A stretch of DNA of 34,598 nt from Lachnospiraceae bacterium. GTDB lineage: Bacteria; Bacillota; Clostridia; Lachnospirales; Lachnospiraceae. The notes under the pieces were generated by a model. That model was not told the DNA's origin and made no database searches. It saw only the letters and a list, made by a program, of their open reading frames with translations. This document shows, one piece after another, positions 1-8,295 of the stretch. How positions within the stretch are numbered: the stretch's first letter is position 1; each line of letters opens with the position of its first letter. Position numbers and translations under genes: made by a program. The stretch is from NCBI GenBank assembly GCA_004556655.1, contig SFGF01000050.1:1-34598 (forward strand), in the 5' to 3' direction.

Positions 1-922
1 CTTCCGACATCCCCCATCGTTTATTAAATCCATATTCATAATACAATTTTGAATACTCGGAAATAGCTGTCATTGAACCATATGATGCAAAACCAGAACC
101 CAAAGGAAAACAGTTACGGGCAGTAACAAAAGCGTAATAAAGCAATAAAAATCGCGGTGCAGTATCATTTAGAAGATATTCAATAATTTCATTTTTTCCA
201 ATCCATAAACACAGAGGTATCATAAGAAAAATATAGTACCAGTTAAATTTTTTCTTCTTCTCTACAAAAAAATAAATCCATACAGCCAAAACAAGTGCCA
301 GAGTCCCAAGTCCAGACCCGGACCTGATAATTATTAAAGTGCTTAGCAGAAAATAAAACAAACGGCTATTTTTTTTATCACTGCATACTACTGCAAGAAA
401 CAGGATTGTCCACCAACTGACTACACCGGTAAATTCCCCTAAAAACAGAAAAGTTCCACTATCAGTAGCCATTCCCAGCGGAATCTTCAACGTGATTACT
501 GAAGATACTGCTGTAATCACCAACAATGCTTTTGAAATCGACATTGTAAATTTGTAAATTGCATTTGCTCTGGATTCCGTTAATGTTAACTGGATATACA
601 ACAATATCACATACGGTTTTATAAACAAAAATAAATCTCTCAGGACAACTTTTATATCAGTCTGGACATTCCAAAAAATATTACCAAAAACTCCAATTAC
701 CAGAATGCTGAACAATAATAAATAATATCTTCTGATACAAATCCTGCCTGTAGTAAAAATCATTACCATTACTAATAAAATACAGACTACTGCAACACCT
801 TCATCTGCATATCTCAAACTTTTCGGACAAATTCTCTCAAATAAATCAGAGAATATCATCAGAAAAATTCCAAGACATACATAAAAAGGATAACTTGAAA
901 TATAGATTGATTTTTTTATCAA
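1..922 (-). CDS. O-antigen ligase/polymerase-like membrane protein (3' end beyond window)
   Basis: The frame opens at a TTG at 920-922, preceded eight bases upstream by AAGGAG, and runs off the window without a stop; no ATG lies in frame nearby. The visible ~307 residues are a string of hydrophobic helices (for example YVCLGIFLMIF, LLLFSILVIGVFGNIF, LVLAVWIYFF). They carry a loop with NCFPLGSGFASYGS followed by YSKLYYEYGF, which resembles the periplasmic loop of O-antigen ligase/Wzy-like polymerases in Firmicute capsule operons. The likely role is polymerising lipid-linked repeat units outside the membrane. It is the last visible gene of the operon, 23 bases after a glycosyltransferase. Family assignment is by pattern memory; a flippase or EpsG-type protein is less likely. 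Confidence 0.7.
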   Translation of the reverse strand, partial: MIKKSIYISSYPFYVCLGIFLMIFSDLFERICPKSLRYADEGVAVVCILLVMVMIFTTGRICIRRYYLLLFSILVIGVFGNIFWNVQTDIKVVLRDLFLFIKPYVILLYIQLTLTESRANAIYKFTMSISKALLVITAVSSVITLKIPLGMATDSGTFLFLGEFTGVVSWWTILFLAVVCSDKKNSRLFYFLLSTLIIIRSGSGLGTLALVLAVWIYFFVEKKKKFNWYYIFLMIPLCLWIGKNEIIEYLLNDTAPRFLLLYYAFVTARNCFPLGSGFASYGSMTAISEYSKLYYEYGFNKRWGMSE

Positions 923-945
923 TTCCACCACTCCTTGAATATGAA

Positions 946-2079
946 TCAAGTCAATATTTCCTGATAAATTTTTTTTCTCTGCTCAATGGAAGCCGTAATA
1001 TCAAACTTCTCTGCTGTTTTTATACAGTCATTCTTCATAGCTTCTCGTTTTGAAGAATCAGACAGTAATAAAATTGCTTCTGCAAAAGCATCTGCATCAT
1101 TTTTTTTACATAGGTACCCTGTTTTATCATTCAGAATGTAGTCTCTGATTCCCTGAACATCTGTTCCGATTACAGGAATTCCTGCTGCCAGAGACTGAAC
1201 TCCCGCAAAACCCAATCCTTCTCTCAAAGATGGAATTGCTCCGATATCTGAGCATACGGTAATCTCCGGAATATCCATGCGAAATCCCAGTAAATAAAGA
1301 GTTACTTTCTTTTCTTCAGCCAGTTTTTTAAGATATTGACATGTTCCCCCATTAATTCCACTCCCACATATTACATAGACATATTTCCCTTTATTCTGAA
1401 TCCTGCTTAAAGCCTCAATAATAATCTGATGATTTTTTCTTTCTGACAATTCTCCAACACTGAGAATCATAATTTCATCATCTTTTACGCCAATACTCCG
1501 TCGATATTCAGCCCTGTTTATATCAACATGCCTATATACATCTGTATTAACTCCTGCACCGGGTATATAATACACTTTATTGCAGTGCAGTTTTTTTGCA
1601 TTAGCAAAGTCTTCGCGATTGATTGTGATAATTGCATCACAGAATAATGATCCAAGAGATTCGACCGTGCGATACAGGAACCATGATTTTTTTGATGAAT
1701 ATGATGTAAATGCAAATCCATGTGTTGTATATATAACTTTCATCCCGCGTTTTCGATATTTTACAGTTGCAAGACGCGTGACAATTCCAGCAATCGGTGT
1801 ATGGCAGTGTACCAAATCTATTTTTTCCAGCTTCAAAATTTTACTGATTTGTTTATAAGCGCTATAGTTCTGTTTGGTAAAAGGATTTTTCGTATCAAAA
1901 TCAATATGGAAAAATCTTACATTCCTTTTCTCCAATTCATTTCTGGTGTCTTCCCATTCATGATTACTGGCATTGGCAGCAAAATACACTTCGTATCCAT
2001 ATTCATGAAGAATATCCATATCACTGAGTAAAAAGTTTCCAAAACCTGCAAGGTTAGCAACAATCAATGCTTTTTTCAT
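946..2079 (-). CDS. EpsD-like family 4 glycosyltransferase
   Basis: A 377-residue GT-B retaining glycosyltransferase. The N-terminal Rossmann half has an acceptor-side loop (NLAGFGNFL) and a DLVHCHTPIAG strand. The C-terminal half has LSVGELSERKNH, then PSLREGLGFAGVQSLAAG and GTDVQGIRDYI, the usual nucleotide-sugar site. The E-x7-E pair appears as E-x7-Q, so the second acidic residue is Gln; this may be subfamily variation or may affect donor binding. The gene probably adds one sugar to the undecaprenyl-linked repeat unit at the inner membrane face. The ATG follows GCAGGAG by seven bases. It sits 36 bases after the previous glycosyltransferase in the same operon. Donor and linkage cannot be read from sequence. 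Confidence 0.85.
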   Translation of the reverse strand: MKKALIVANLAGFGNFLLSDMDILHEYGYEVYFAANASNHEWEDTRNELEKRNVRFFHIDFDTKNPFTKQNYSAYKQISKILKLEKIDLVHCHTPIAGIVTRLATVKYRKRGMKVIYTTHGFAFTSYSSKKSWFLYRTVESLGSLFCDAIITINREDFANAKKLHCNKVYYIPGAGVNTDVYRHVDINRAEYRRSIGVKDDEIMILSVGELSERKNHQIIIEALSRIQNKGKYVYVICGSGINGGTCQYLKKLAEEKKVTLYLLGFRMDIPEITVCSDIGAIPSLREGLGFAGVQSLAAGIPVIGTDVQGIRDYILNDKTGYLCKKNDADAFAEAILLLSDSSKREAMKNDCIKTAEKFDITASIEQRKKIYQEILT

Positions 2080-2115
2080 ACTGTTTCTCCTGCTGCATAA
2101 TTATTTCTCTATCAG

Positions 2116-3342
2116 TTACAGATCTGCAATTCCGGCTCTTCTGTATGCTTCCTTCAATAACCGGTAATGCTTCTCATTAGTATAATTTCTTTCAAATAGA
2201 TTCAGAGAATTATCTTTGAACACACCGTACTGTTCATTATCCAACTTTTCAAGTTTTAAAATGGCATCTTTCAGTGAATCAATATTCCTGGACTTGAAAA
2301 GATAACCATTATTATCAATCAGTTCCGGAATACCTCCAATGTCAGCACCAATAATCGGACGTCCCAGTTGTAATGCTTCAATCGCAGAATACGGACCGTT
2401 TTCATACCATTCTGATGGCAGGATAATCGCTTTCGCATTTCCAACAATATTGCTTAAGTCTTTTCCTGTTTTAAAACCAAGAAACATAATATTACTGATC
2501 TTCTTATCTGCTACATATTGTCGGACGTCTTCTTCCAATGGACCCGTACCAGCAATTTTCAATTGTACATTCAAATTTTCAACAGCCTTAATTAATGTCA
2601 TTATTCCTTTTTCTTTAGAAAGACGTCCATAATACAAATAATAATTTTCTCTGTCTTCTGAAAACTCGATTTCATGCTTATTAAAATCTATAAAATTAGG
2701 GATATGTATCACTCTATTGCAATTAATACCAAATTTTTCAAAAATTTTCTTATAAAACAAACTCGGTGTAATAATTACATTAATTGCATCGTAAGAATGT
2801 CTCCACCGATGCACATACCCTTCTACTACATTTACACAACTTTTCAAATAGCTATCTTTTACACATTTATTCAATACACAATAAAAATATTTTCCTCCCC
2901 TGCATTGTTCACATAACTTACCATGATGCATCATTTTATAATTCAGGCACAGCATTTTCAAATCATGAGCTGTATAAATTGTCGGAATATGATACTTTTT
3001 AATCACATCTAAAATAGATGGAGATATTTGATGCTGAAAAATATGCAGATGAATACAATCCGGTTTTACCTCATTAACAAGCCGTTCAAATTTTCTCTTT
3101 GATTCAAATGAATAAATAATATCAGCTGCAGCTTTTATTCTGGAAAATATCCCTTCCTTATTATTGTAATCCACATTTTCGACAAAATAATTGCTATACG
3201 GTGAAACAAAATTTTTTTCATCCTGCATAGAAAAATCAATCACTGTATGACCTTTCGATTCAAGAAGACGTTTCAATTCGAAATAATATGTCTCGCTTCC
3301 ACCTTTTATATAATAGAATTTATTGACCATTAATATTTTCAT
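2116..3342 (-). CDS. Family 4 glycosyltransferase
   Basis: A 408-residue GT-B glycosyltransferase. It begins with a glycine-rich loop (KFYYIKGGSETYYFEL), has DCIHLHIFQHQ and IYTAHDLKMLC in the N-terminal half, and GRLSKEKGIMTLI plus SEWYENGPYSAIEAL with an intact E-x7-E in the C-terminal half, followed by GGIPELI. The middle carries a cluster of six cysteines (roughly residues 131-169: LCLNY, CEQC, YCVLNKC, KSC), as in a subgroup of GT4 enzymes; a structural metal is possible. The ATG follows GAGGGATAGACA. It lies between two other glycosyltransferases in the capsule operon and should act on the same repeat unit. Sugar specificity is unknown. Confidence 0.85.
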   Translation of the reverse strand: MKILMVNKFYYIKGGSETYYFELKRLLESKGHTVIDFSMQDEKNFVSPYSNYFVENVDYNNKEGIFSRIKAAADIIYSFESKRKFERLVNEVKPDCIHLHIFQHQISPSILDVIKKYHIPTIYTAHDLKMLCLNYKMMHHGKLCEQCRGGKYFYCVLNKCVKDSYLKSCVNVVEGYVHRWRHSYDAINVIITPSLFYKKIFEKFGINCNRVIHIPNFIDFNKHEIEFSEDRENYYLYYGRLSKEKGIMTLIKAVENLNVQLKIAGTGPLEEDVRQYVADKKISNIMFLGFKTGKDLSNIVGNAKAIILPSEWYENGPYSAIEALQLGRPIIGADIGGIPELIDNNGYLFKSRNIDSLKDAILKLEKLDNEQYGVFKDNSLNLFERNYTNEKHYRLLKEAYRRAGIADL

Positions 3343-3352
3343 TGTCTATCCC

Positions 3353-4573
3353 TCATGATTTTCTCTGGAAAACATCTTCATACAATTGCGCAATATGTTC
3401 CCAGCTGTACGCTTCCTTAATTCGTCGATTGGCTTTCCTGCCCAATTGCCTGATCTCTTCTTCTGACATCTTATCTGCCTTATTAATGATTTCTGCCAGA
3501 TCTCCATCCTGTTTACTCCAGTAAATAGCAGCATCTTCACATACTTCTTTGTTAAACGAAACCGCTATCGGTAAATTCAGATCCGTACTGCTTAATGCTT
3601 CGAGAAGGCTTGGATTTGTTCCGCCAACCTCATGCCCGTGAAAATAACCATATGCATTTTCACGGATTTTCATAAGCAGCTCCTGATCATACACTGTTCC
3701 AACAAACTTAATTCTATGGTCTTTTTCAAAATGAAGTTCTTTTTCCAGTTTTCTCATGAAAGTATCATTAGCTGTTGAAATAATACAAAGATCTCTCTTT
3801 GAATTTGACTTCATAAATTCTCTGATAATTGTTTCAAAATTATTTTCTGGCACAAATCGTCCCACAATCAAATAATACATTTTTTTTGATAACCCGTTAT
3901 CCTTATACCAGTTAACAAATTCAGATGAATTATCTGACAGTATACTTTTTCGTGTCTCTGCACCATAAGCTATAAAAGTAGTAGTAGGATTATATTTTCT
4001 GTAATTTTCATGAATATATTTCTCGATATTCTTACTGTCACAAATAATCAAATCCGCATATTTCACCATTAACCTTTCAGATAATTTCCAGTATTTTCGG
4101 ATAATCATCGGCCACTTTTTTCTCATCCATTCGTGTCCATCCGGATTTAAATAAACTTTACCACCCAACTGCTGTATTTTTCTGTAAAAATAACCGACAA
4201 ACGGACCAATACGGCATGCCAAAATATATATAACAGGATTACTGATTCTGTTTTCCTTAATTATTTTGCAACATTGATTCAAAGCTGCTGCATCATAATA
4301 AACAGCCTGCACCGGACCCAGTTTCTCCGGAACAGTAATCTTAAAGCAAACGGCATTGTGATAAATAAATTCTGTATCAGATAGTTGCTTTACACCTTTC
4401 ATTTTTGTTTCATCCATGCATCCATCACCATTTGCTTTACATGCTATATGGTATTGTATCCTGCCATTATTCTGGTGATACTCAGTCAGTTTATTAATAA
4501 AGGTTTCATATCCACCATAGGTTCCCAGACTTTTTGCCCCTACTAAAAAAACATGTTGAATCTCTGTTCCCAT
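3353..4573 (-). CDS. DUF1972-type (Cps2T-like) rhamnosyltransferase
   Basis: A 406-residue glycosyltransferase whose N-terminus (FLVGAKSLGTYGGYETFINK) matches the DUF1972 domain found before a GT1/GT4 C-terminal domain in streptococcal Cps2T-like beta-1,4-rhamnosyltransferases. Further supports are QAVYYDAAALNQ, NPDGHEWMRKKW and a C-terminal sugar-nucleotide region with GRFVPENNFETII and GTNPSLLEALSSTDLNLPIA. A rhamnose donor is inferred from the family and from the broken dTDP-rhamnose gene (rfbC) immediately upstream. The ATG follows TGGAGAAAAACG. Ten bases separate it from the next gene. If the specificity is right, dTDP-rhamnose must now come from genes elsewhere. Confidence 0.8.
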   Translation of the reverse strand: MGTEIQHVFLVGAKSLGTYGGYETFINKLTEYHQNNGRIQYHIACKANGDGCMDETKMKGVKQLSDTEFIYHNAVCFKITVPEKLGPVQAVYYDAAALNQCCKIIKENRISNPVIYILACRIGPFVGYFYRKIQQLGGKVYLNPDGHEWMRKKWPMIIRKYWKLSERLMVKYADLIICDSKNIEKYIHENYRKYNPTTTFIAYGAETRKSILSDNSSEFVNWYKDNGLSKKMYYLIVGRFVPENNFETIIREFMKSNSKRDLCIISTANDTFMRKLEKELHFEKDHRIKFVGTVYDQELLMKIRENAYGYFHGHEVGGTNPSLLEALSSTDLNLPIAVSFNKEVCEDAAIYWSKQDGDLAEIINKADKMSEEEIRQLGRKANRRIKEAYSWEHIAQLYEDVFQRKS

Positions 4574-4586
4574 CGTTTTTCTCCAA

Positions 4587-4945
4587 TCAAAACTTAAATA
4601 TACCTTTTAATCCATGCCATTTCTGATTTTTTTCAGACAGATTCAACACAGTTTTATCTTCCAGTGTATATCCATCTGCAGACGCATTTCCTTTATACTC
4701 TCCAACAATCCCCGACCATTCAATTCCAATTTCCCGATCATTCCAGACCAAACCGCCTTCATCATCTGGATGATAAAAATCTGTCACTTTGTAGCTAAAT
4801 TCCGCTTCATTACTCAATACCACCTTCTAAAAGCCTTACTTCCAGATTGAAGAACTACAGCCACATCAAATACCGAACCACGAATCATGCGAACCAGTTT
4901 ACCCTACGGATATTGTTTCTAAAAATGTAGCCCTCGCAGCACCCA
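4587..4945 (-). pseudogene. rfbC: rfbC/rmlC dTDP-4-dehydrorhamnose 3,5-epimerase remnant
   Basis: Reading leftwards, the frame gives WVLRGLHF, stop, KQYP, stop, GKLVRMIRGSVFDVAV and ends RRWY-stop; a shifted frame then gives VLSNEAEFSYKVTDFYHP and GGLVWNDREIGIEW to the end. These are consecutive blocks of RmlC, the cupin epimerase of dTDP-rhamnose synthesis. The two internal stops are TAG at 4919-4921 and 4904-4906, exactly where the family has CAG glutamines (HFQ.., YPQGKL). The family block between KWYG and FLVLS (roughly 20-25 residues) is missing at a junction near 4815-4823, and the N-terminal third is absent or unrecognisable. The gene cannot make a functional enzyme. Its 3' end lies 13 bases before the DUF1972 glycosyltransferase start. 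Confidence 0.85.
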
Positions 4946-5251
4946 ATCCGATTCCTGATAGAAAACATCTTTTTCCGCAACGCTAGTCCCTTGTAACAAA
5001 CTTTGAATGTCGTTTCTAAGAATTAAAATCTCACACTTTGAACTACCCTGGTGGACAACCGCTTCAATTGCTTCGTCTATAGTTTTGAAACCGGTCAAAG
5101 GAGTTGTTTATCGCTTACTCAACCATATACCTGAAATTACTTTTCCAGCCAATAGGATGATTTTGCAAGTCATCACAGCCTGCGAAATCGCCACTAATTT
5201 TGTTGGATAGACATTATCAAAAACCAAATATCTACAATGTTCATATACCAT
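4946..5251 (-). pseudogene. Unidentified gene remnant, same frame as the rfbC fragment
   Basis: An ATG at 5249-5251 opens 47 codons (MVYEHCRYLVFDNVYPTKL... to GIWLSKR) ending in TAA at 5108-5110. The same frame then continues TTPLTGFKTIDEAIEAVV, HQGSSKCEILIL and QSLLQGTSVAEKDVFYQ into the rfbC fragment. The stop is one C-to-T change from CAA. TGFKTIDEAIEAVVHQG...KCEILIL faintly recalls the C-terminus of zinc-dependent medium-chain dehydrogenases, but I do not rely on it. With 5252-5333, which holds nothing recognisable, this fills the gap between the initiating transferase and the glycosyltransferases. It looks like debris from lost capsule genes. Confidence 0.45.
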
Positions 5252-5333
5252 CTATATTCCACTCTTTTTCTGTCATCTTTTTTATCTACCCAACACAATT
5301 CTGGGCTCGGCCGACTCTACCCTCTTCACTTCC

Positions 5334-6746
5334 TCACACCGACCCTTGTCTCCCCAGAACCACTCCCACTGTCCTGAGTATGATTTTCAGATCCAATCGC
5401 AGATTCCACTCTGCGATATACTGGTTGTCCAGTTTCACAACTTCTTCAAAATCTGTGATATCACTGCGGCCGTTCACCTGCCACATTCCGGTTAATCCCG
5501 GCTTTACTGCAAGTCTGACTTTATGGTGTGGATCATACTGTTCGAATTCATCCACAGTCGGCGGTCTTGTTCCCACAAGGCTCATATCACCTTTGAGGAC
5601 ATTCCAGAATTGTGGAAATTCATCCAGAGAAAGCTTTCGGATGATTTTTCCTGCCGGAAAGATCCTTGGATCGTCGTCCATCTTGAACATCAGACCATTC
5701 ATCTTATTCTGACTCATCAGCTCTTTTTTTCTTTCCTCCGCATCCATATACATCGTACGGAACTTATAGATCCGTAATCTTCGCCCATTTTTTCCCACCC
5801 TCATCTGAGAGAAGAAAACAGGACCTGGTGATTGTATGTATATGACAGGCGCTAAAATAAGAAATAAAATAGCCGTAGCCACAAGCCCAACGATGCTCCC
5901 TGCGATATCCATCAAGCGTTTCATAAACATCTGATAGATAGTGGCAGTCTTGATACTGGTAGTCAGCACCGAACAAGTTCCCATAGACTGGATCAGTGCA
6001 TTTGGCAGCCTGCCGGCACTCAGATCCAGGTTGATATGTACCGTGACACCCATCTCCAAAAATCTGTCGATGATTATTTTTTGTATCTTTTCATCGATAT
6101 TCAGATACAGCAGTACCTCATCAATTACCTCTTTTGTCACATATTCAAACATCTGATCCCAGTCAGCTACTACAGGTACACCAGAAAGCACCGCACCTTT
6201 CATCGGTTTATCATAAGCAACTGCCCCCACGATTCTGTAGGATTCATATCTTACTTCCTGCAGCTGTCGGATGATCTCTTCCAGTTTATCGGCCTCGCTG
6301 ATTACCAGAAGATGGGCCCGTTCTTCACTGTTTCTCAGCTTATTTCGAATAATTCTCTTCCATGTTAATCGGGCTCCATAGGTCATTACGATGCTGATCC
6401 CCCATAACTCAATAAATACAAGTCTGGAAAAAAACATTTGCTGTTTTGTCAAAAATAAAAACGCAAAAATCAGAAGCAGGATAATCGTATTTTGAAAGAT
6501 AACGTTTTTCAGTTCTATTAAATACCCTCTTCGAAGAATGTTCTGATAGCTGTTATAAAACAGCGCCACCAGAAGATCCAGCAAGATCAATACCCCGCCC
6601 ATCACCAGATACTTTGAATCCGAAAACATCAGTTTCCAGCTGTGTCGAAACGTACATGCCAGCCAATAGGAGAATTCTATCATCATAAGATCCAATATCA
6701 TAAAGTCCAGATGTTTGATAAAACTTCCTTCTTTTTTCTGATACAT
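5334..6746 (-). CDS. Undecaprenyl-phosphate sugar phosphotransferase (CpsE/WbaP-like)
   Basis: This enzyme starts repeat-unit synthesis by moving a sugar-1-phosphate from a nucleotide sugar onto undecaprenyl phosphate. About 470 residues: four to five N-terminal helices, a CoA-binding-like middle (LLVISEADKLEEI, VVADWDQMFEYV), then a membrane re-entrant helix (KRLMDIAGSIVGL) and the catalytic domain with SPGPVFFSQMRVGKNGR, YKFRTMYMDAEER, KLSLDEFPQFWNVLKGDMSLVGTRPP and KPGLTGMWQVNGRSD. The upstream ATG at 6755 sits one base after GAGGGG, too close to it; the ATG at 6746 has ten bases of spacing and is preferred (MYQKKEGS). First transferase of the operon. The sugar (glucose or galactose type) cannot be told. 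Confidence 0.9.
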   Translation of the reverse strand: MYQKKEGSFIKHLDFMILDLMMIEFSYWLACTFRHSWKLMFSDSKYLVMGGVLILLDLLVALFYNSYQNILRRGYLIELKNVIFQNTIILLLIFAFLFLTKQQMFFSRLVFIELWGISIVMTYGARLTWKRIIRNKLRNSEERAHLLVISEADKLEEIIRQLQEVRYESYRIVGAVAYDKPMKGAVLSGVPVVADWDQMFEYVTKEVIDEVLLYLNIDEKIQKIIIDRFLEMGVTVHINLDLSAGRLPNALIQSMGTCSVLTTSIKTATIYQMFMKRLMDIAGSIVGLVATAILFLILAPVIYIQSPGPVFFSQMRVGKNGRRLRIYKFRTMYMDAEERKKELMSQNKMNGLMFKMDDDPRIFPAGKIIRKLSLDEFPQFWNVLKGDMSLVGTRPPTVDEFEQYDPHHKVRLAVKPGLTGMWQVNGRSDITDFEEVVKLDNQYIAEWNLRLDLKIILRTVGVVLGRQGSV

Positions 6747-6776
6747 AACACCCATTCCCCTCTAAATCATTTCTTC

Positions 6777-7559
6777 TTACTGTACAACAACCGTGAGTTT
6801 TGCTTCATTGGATTTATTTCCATCCGAATCAACTACATAGTAGATCTGTTCATAGGTACCGCTGGTGGTGCTGTCGAACTCGTCCCCCACAATCTGTATT
6901 TGTTTCCAGAGTGTATCTTTGTCATCTTTATCATCTGTGATACTTTCTACAAAAGATATCCGGTTGACCGATTGACCCTTGGCAATCGTTACTCTGTTCT
7001 GTGTCAGCTTAATCTGAGGGCTTCCCGGTGGTAAGTCCGTATCTGTATCACTCCCCTGATCAGCCTGTGACGGCTGTTCACTGTTTGGTACCGTACTTTG
7101 CACTGTCACATCATTTTCTGAAACAGATGGAGTACCGTCTCCATTCGTGGCAGTATCATTGGTGTTCTGTACAGTGGTATCCTGTTTCGTATCATCCTCT
7201 GACAATTCTGTCTCTGATCCATCACTTTCTCCGGCTTTCCGGTAATTCACGATTCTGCTTATTTTTTTGATATTGTTTGCTGCGTCTCTGACCACATACA
7301 CAACACTGGCTGTGGTACCATCATCATTGGGATATACCCCTTCAACGATGAGATTGCCTGTCACATCTCCGTCCCGATTGTCCGTTGCAGTTACTCCCTT
7401 CAGAAGTTCTGCAAAATCAGAGCCTTCCGTATAAGTAATCTCCACATCCTGCAGCTGAATCTCTGGCGGCGTTCTGTCTTCTGTAAATATAGTAAAAAAA
7501 GCAATTCCGCCTAATATGGTACAGACACCGATCAGCAAAGCTAACATTCCCTTTTTCAT
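6777..7559 (-). CDS. Membrane-anchored Ig-like surface protein in the capsule operon
   Basis: About 260 residues: a short basic N-terminus and one hydrophobic helix (MLALLIGVCTILGGIAFFTI), then two bacterial Ig-like (DUF5011/HYR-type) segments, DRTPPEIQL...VTATDNRDGDVTG...YVVRDAANNI and GSPQIKLTQNRVTI...SITDDKDDKD...YVVDSDGNKSNEAKLTV, joined by an acidic Ser/Thr/Asp/Gln-rich linker. It should face outwards. The open frame begins at a GTG at 7571, but GTGGAGGAG is itself the ribosome site for the ATG at 7559, chosen here. It lies between the tyrosine kinase and the initiating transferase, so a role in polymer assembly or attachment is plausible but unproven. Confidence 0.75.
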   Translation of the reverse strand: MKKGMLALLIGVCTILGGIAFFTIFTEDRTPPEIQLQDVEITYTEGSDFAELLKGVTATDNRDGDVTGNLIVEGVYPNDDGTTASVVYVVRDAANNIKKISRIVNYRKAGESDGSETELSEDDTKQDTTVQNTNDTATNGDGTPSVSENDVTVQSTVPNSEQPSQADQGSDTDTDLPPGSPQIKLTQNRVTIAKGQSVNRISFVESITDDKDDKDTLWKQIQIVGDEFDSTTSGTYEQIYYVVDSDGNKSNEAKLTVVVQ

Positions 7560-7586
7560 ATTCTCCTCCACATCCGGTATACGGTA

Positions 7587-8294
7587 TCAGTCTGTATCTC
7601 CATATTTGCTATATTTGCCGTACTTACCATAATATTTTCCATAGTATTTTCCGTAATATCCCTGTTTGGACATATCTACTTTATTCAGTACCACACCAAG
7701 GATCGGACAGTTACTTTTTTCAAGCTGTGCCTTTACTTCCTGAGCAAAGCGATAACTGATCACACCGGATTCAATGACCATGACAGAGCCATCACACTCT
7801 TCTGCAATCACCACACTGTCGATCACACTTCCCAGCGGAGGCGTATCGATAAGTATATAATCATAGATTTTTCTGAGTGATTTGAGCATCTCGTGAAAAA
7901 GCTTACCGCTCAGCAATTCTGCAGGATTTGGTGGTACCGGACCTGCATAAATCATATGAAAATTATTTACATTTGTGGAACAGATCACATCGATCAAAGA
8001 TGCCTGACGGGACAGATAATGTGTCAGACCTTTGACAGATTCCCGTACCCTTGTCCGTCCCACTAGAACCGATTTTCTCAGATCCGCATCCACCAGCAGA
8101 ACCTTCTTCCCTGCTTCAGTAAGTGAGATTGCAAGATTCATGGTCACACTGCTCTTCCCTTCATTTGGTGTGCAGCTAGTAATCGCAATTATTTTTTTAT
8201 CTTCTCCGCAGAACTGAAGATTGGTCCGAAGAGATTTATAAGACTCTGCCGCACTATAATCCAGTTTTGGTATTTTGATATCTACATTAACCAC
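7587..8294 (-). CDS. cpsD: CpsD-type BY-kinase (capsular tyrosine kinase)
   Basis: A 235-residue cytoplasmic bacterial tyrosine kinase that pairs with the CpsC-type membrane activator. Walker A is SCTPNEGKSSV (residues 40-50), Walker A' is VLLVDADLR (65-73), Walker B is YDYILIDTPPLGS. The autophosphorylation tail is unusually rich: from about residue 210, nine tyrosines in 25 residues, with YYGK repeated three times followed by YGKY and SKY. Start is GTG at 8294, eight bases after AAGGAG, which lies inside the end of cpsC, so the two are probably translationally linked. Cycles of phosphorylation here and dephosphorylation by the CpsB homologue are known to tune chain length in this system class. 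Confidence 0.92.
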   Translation of the reverse strand: MVNVDIKIPKLDYSAAESYKSLRTNLQFCGEDKKIIAITSCTPNEGKSSVTMNLAISLTEAGKKVLLVDADLRKSVLVGRTRVRESVKGLTHYLSRQASLIDVICSTNVNNFHMIYAGPVPPNPAELLSGKLFHEMLKSLRKIYDYILIDTPPLGSVIDSVVIAEECDGSVMVIESGVISYRFAQEVKAQLEKSNCPILGVVLNKVDMSKQGYYGKYYGKYYGKYGKYSKYGDTD

Positions 8295-8295
8295 G

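Noticed and set aside
4614..4850. Plus-strand open frames across the capsule region
   Set aside because: They are antisense shadows of the glycosyltransferase genes or the rfbC remnant; no ribosome sites or family motifs.
4904..4921. In-frame TAG codons as evidence of amber recoding (pyrrolysine or suppressor)
   Set aside because: The same gene also has a frame-breaking junction and a missing block, so decay explains the stops.
7595..7672. Short tandem DNA repeat at the cpsD end as a possible CRISPR or VNTR
   Set aside because: It simply encodes the repeated tyrosine-rich tail expected of BY-kinases.
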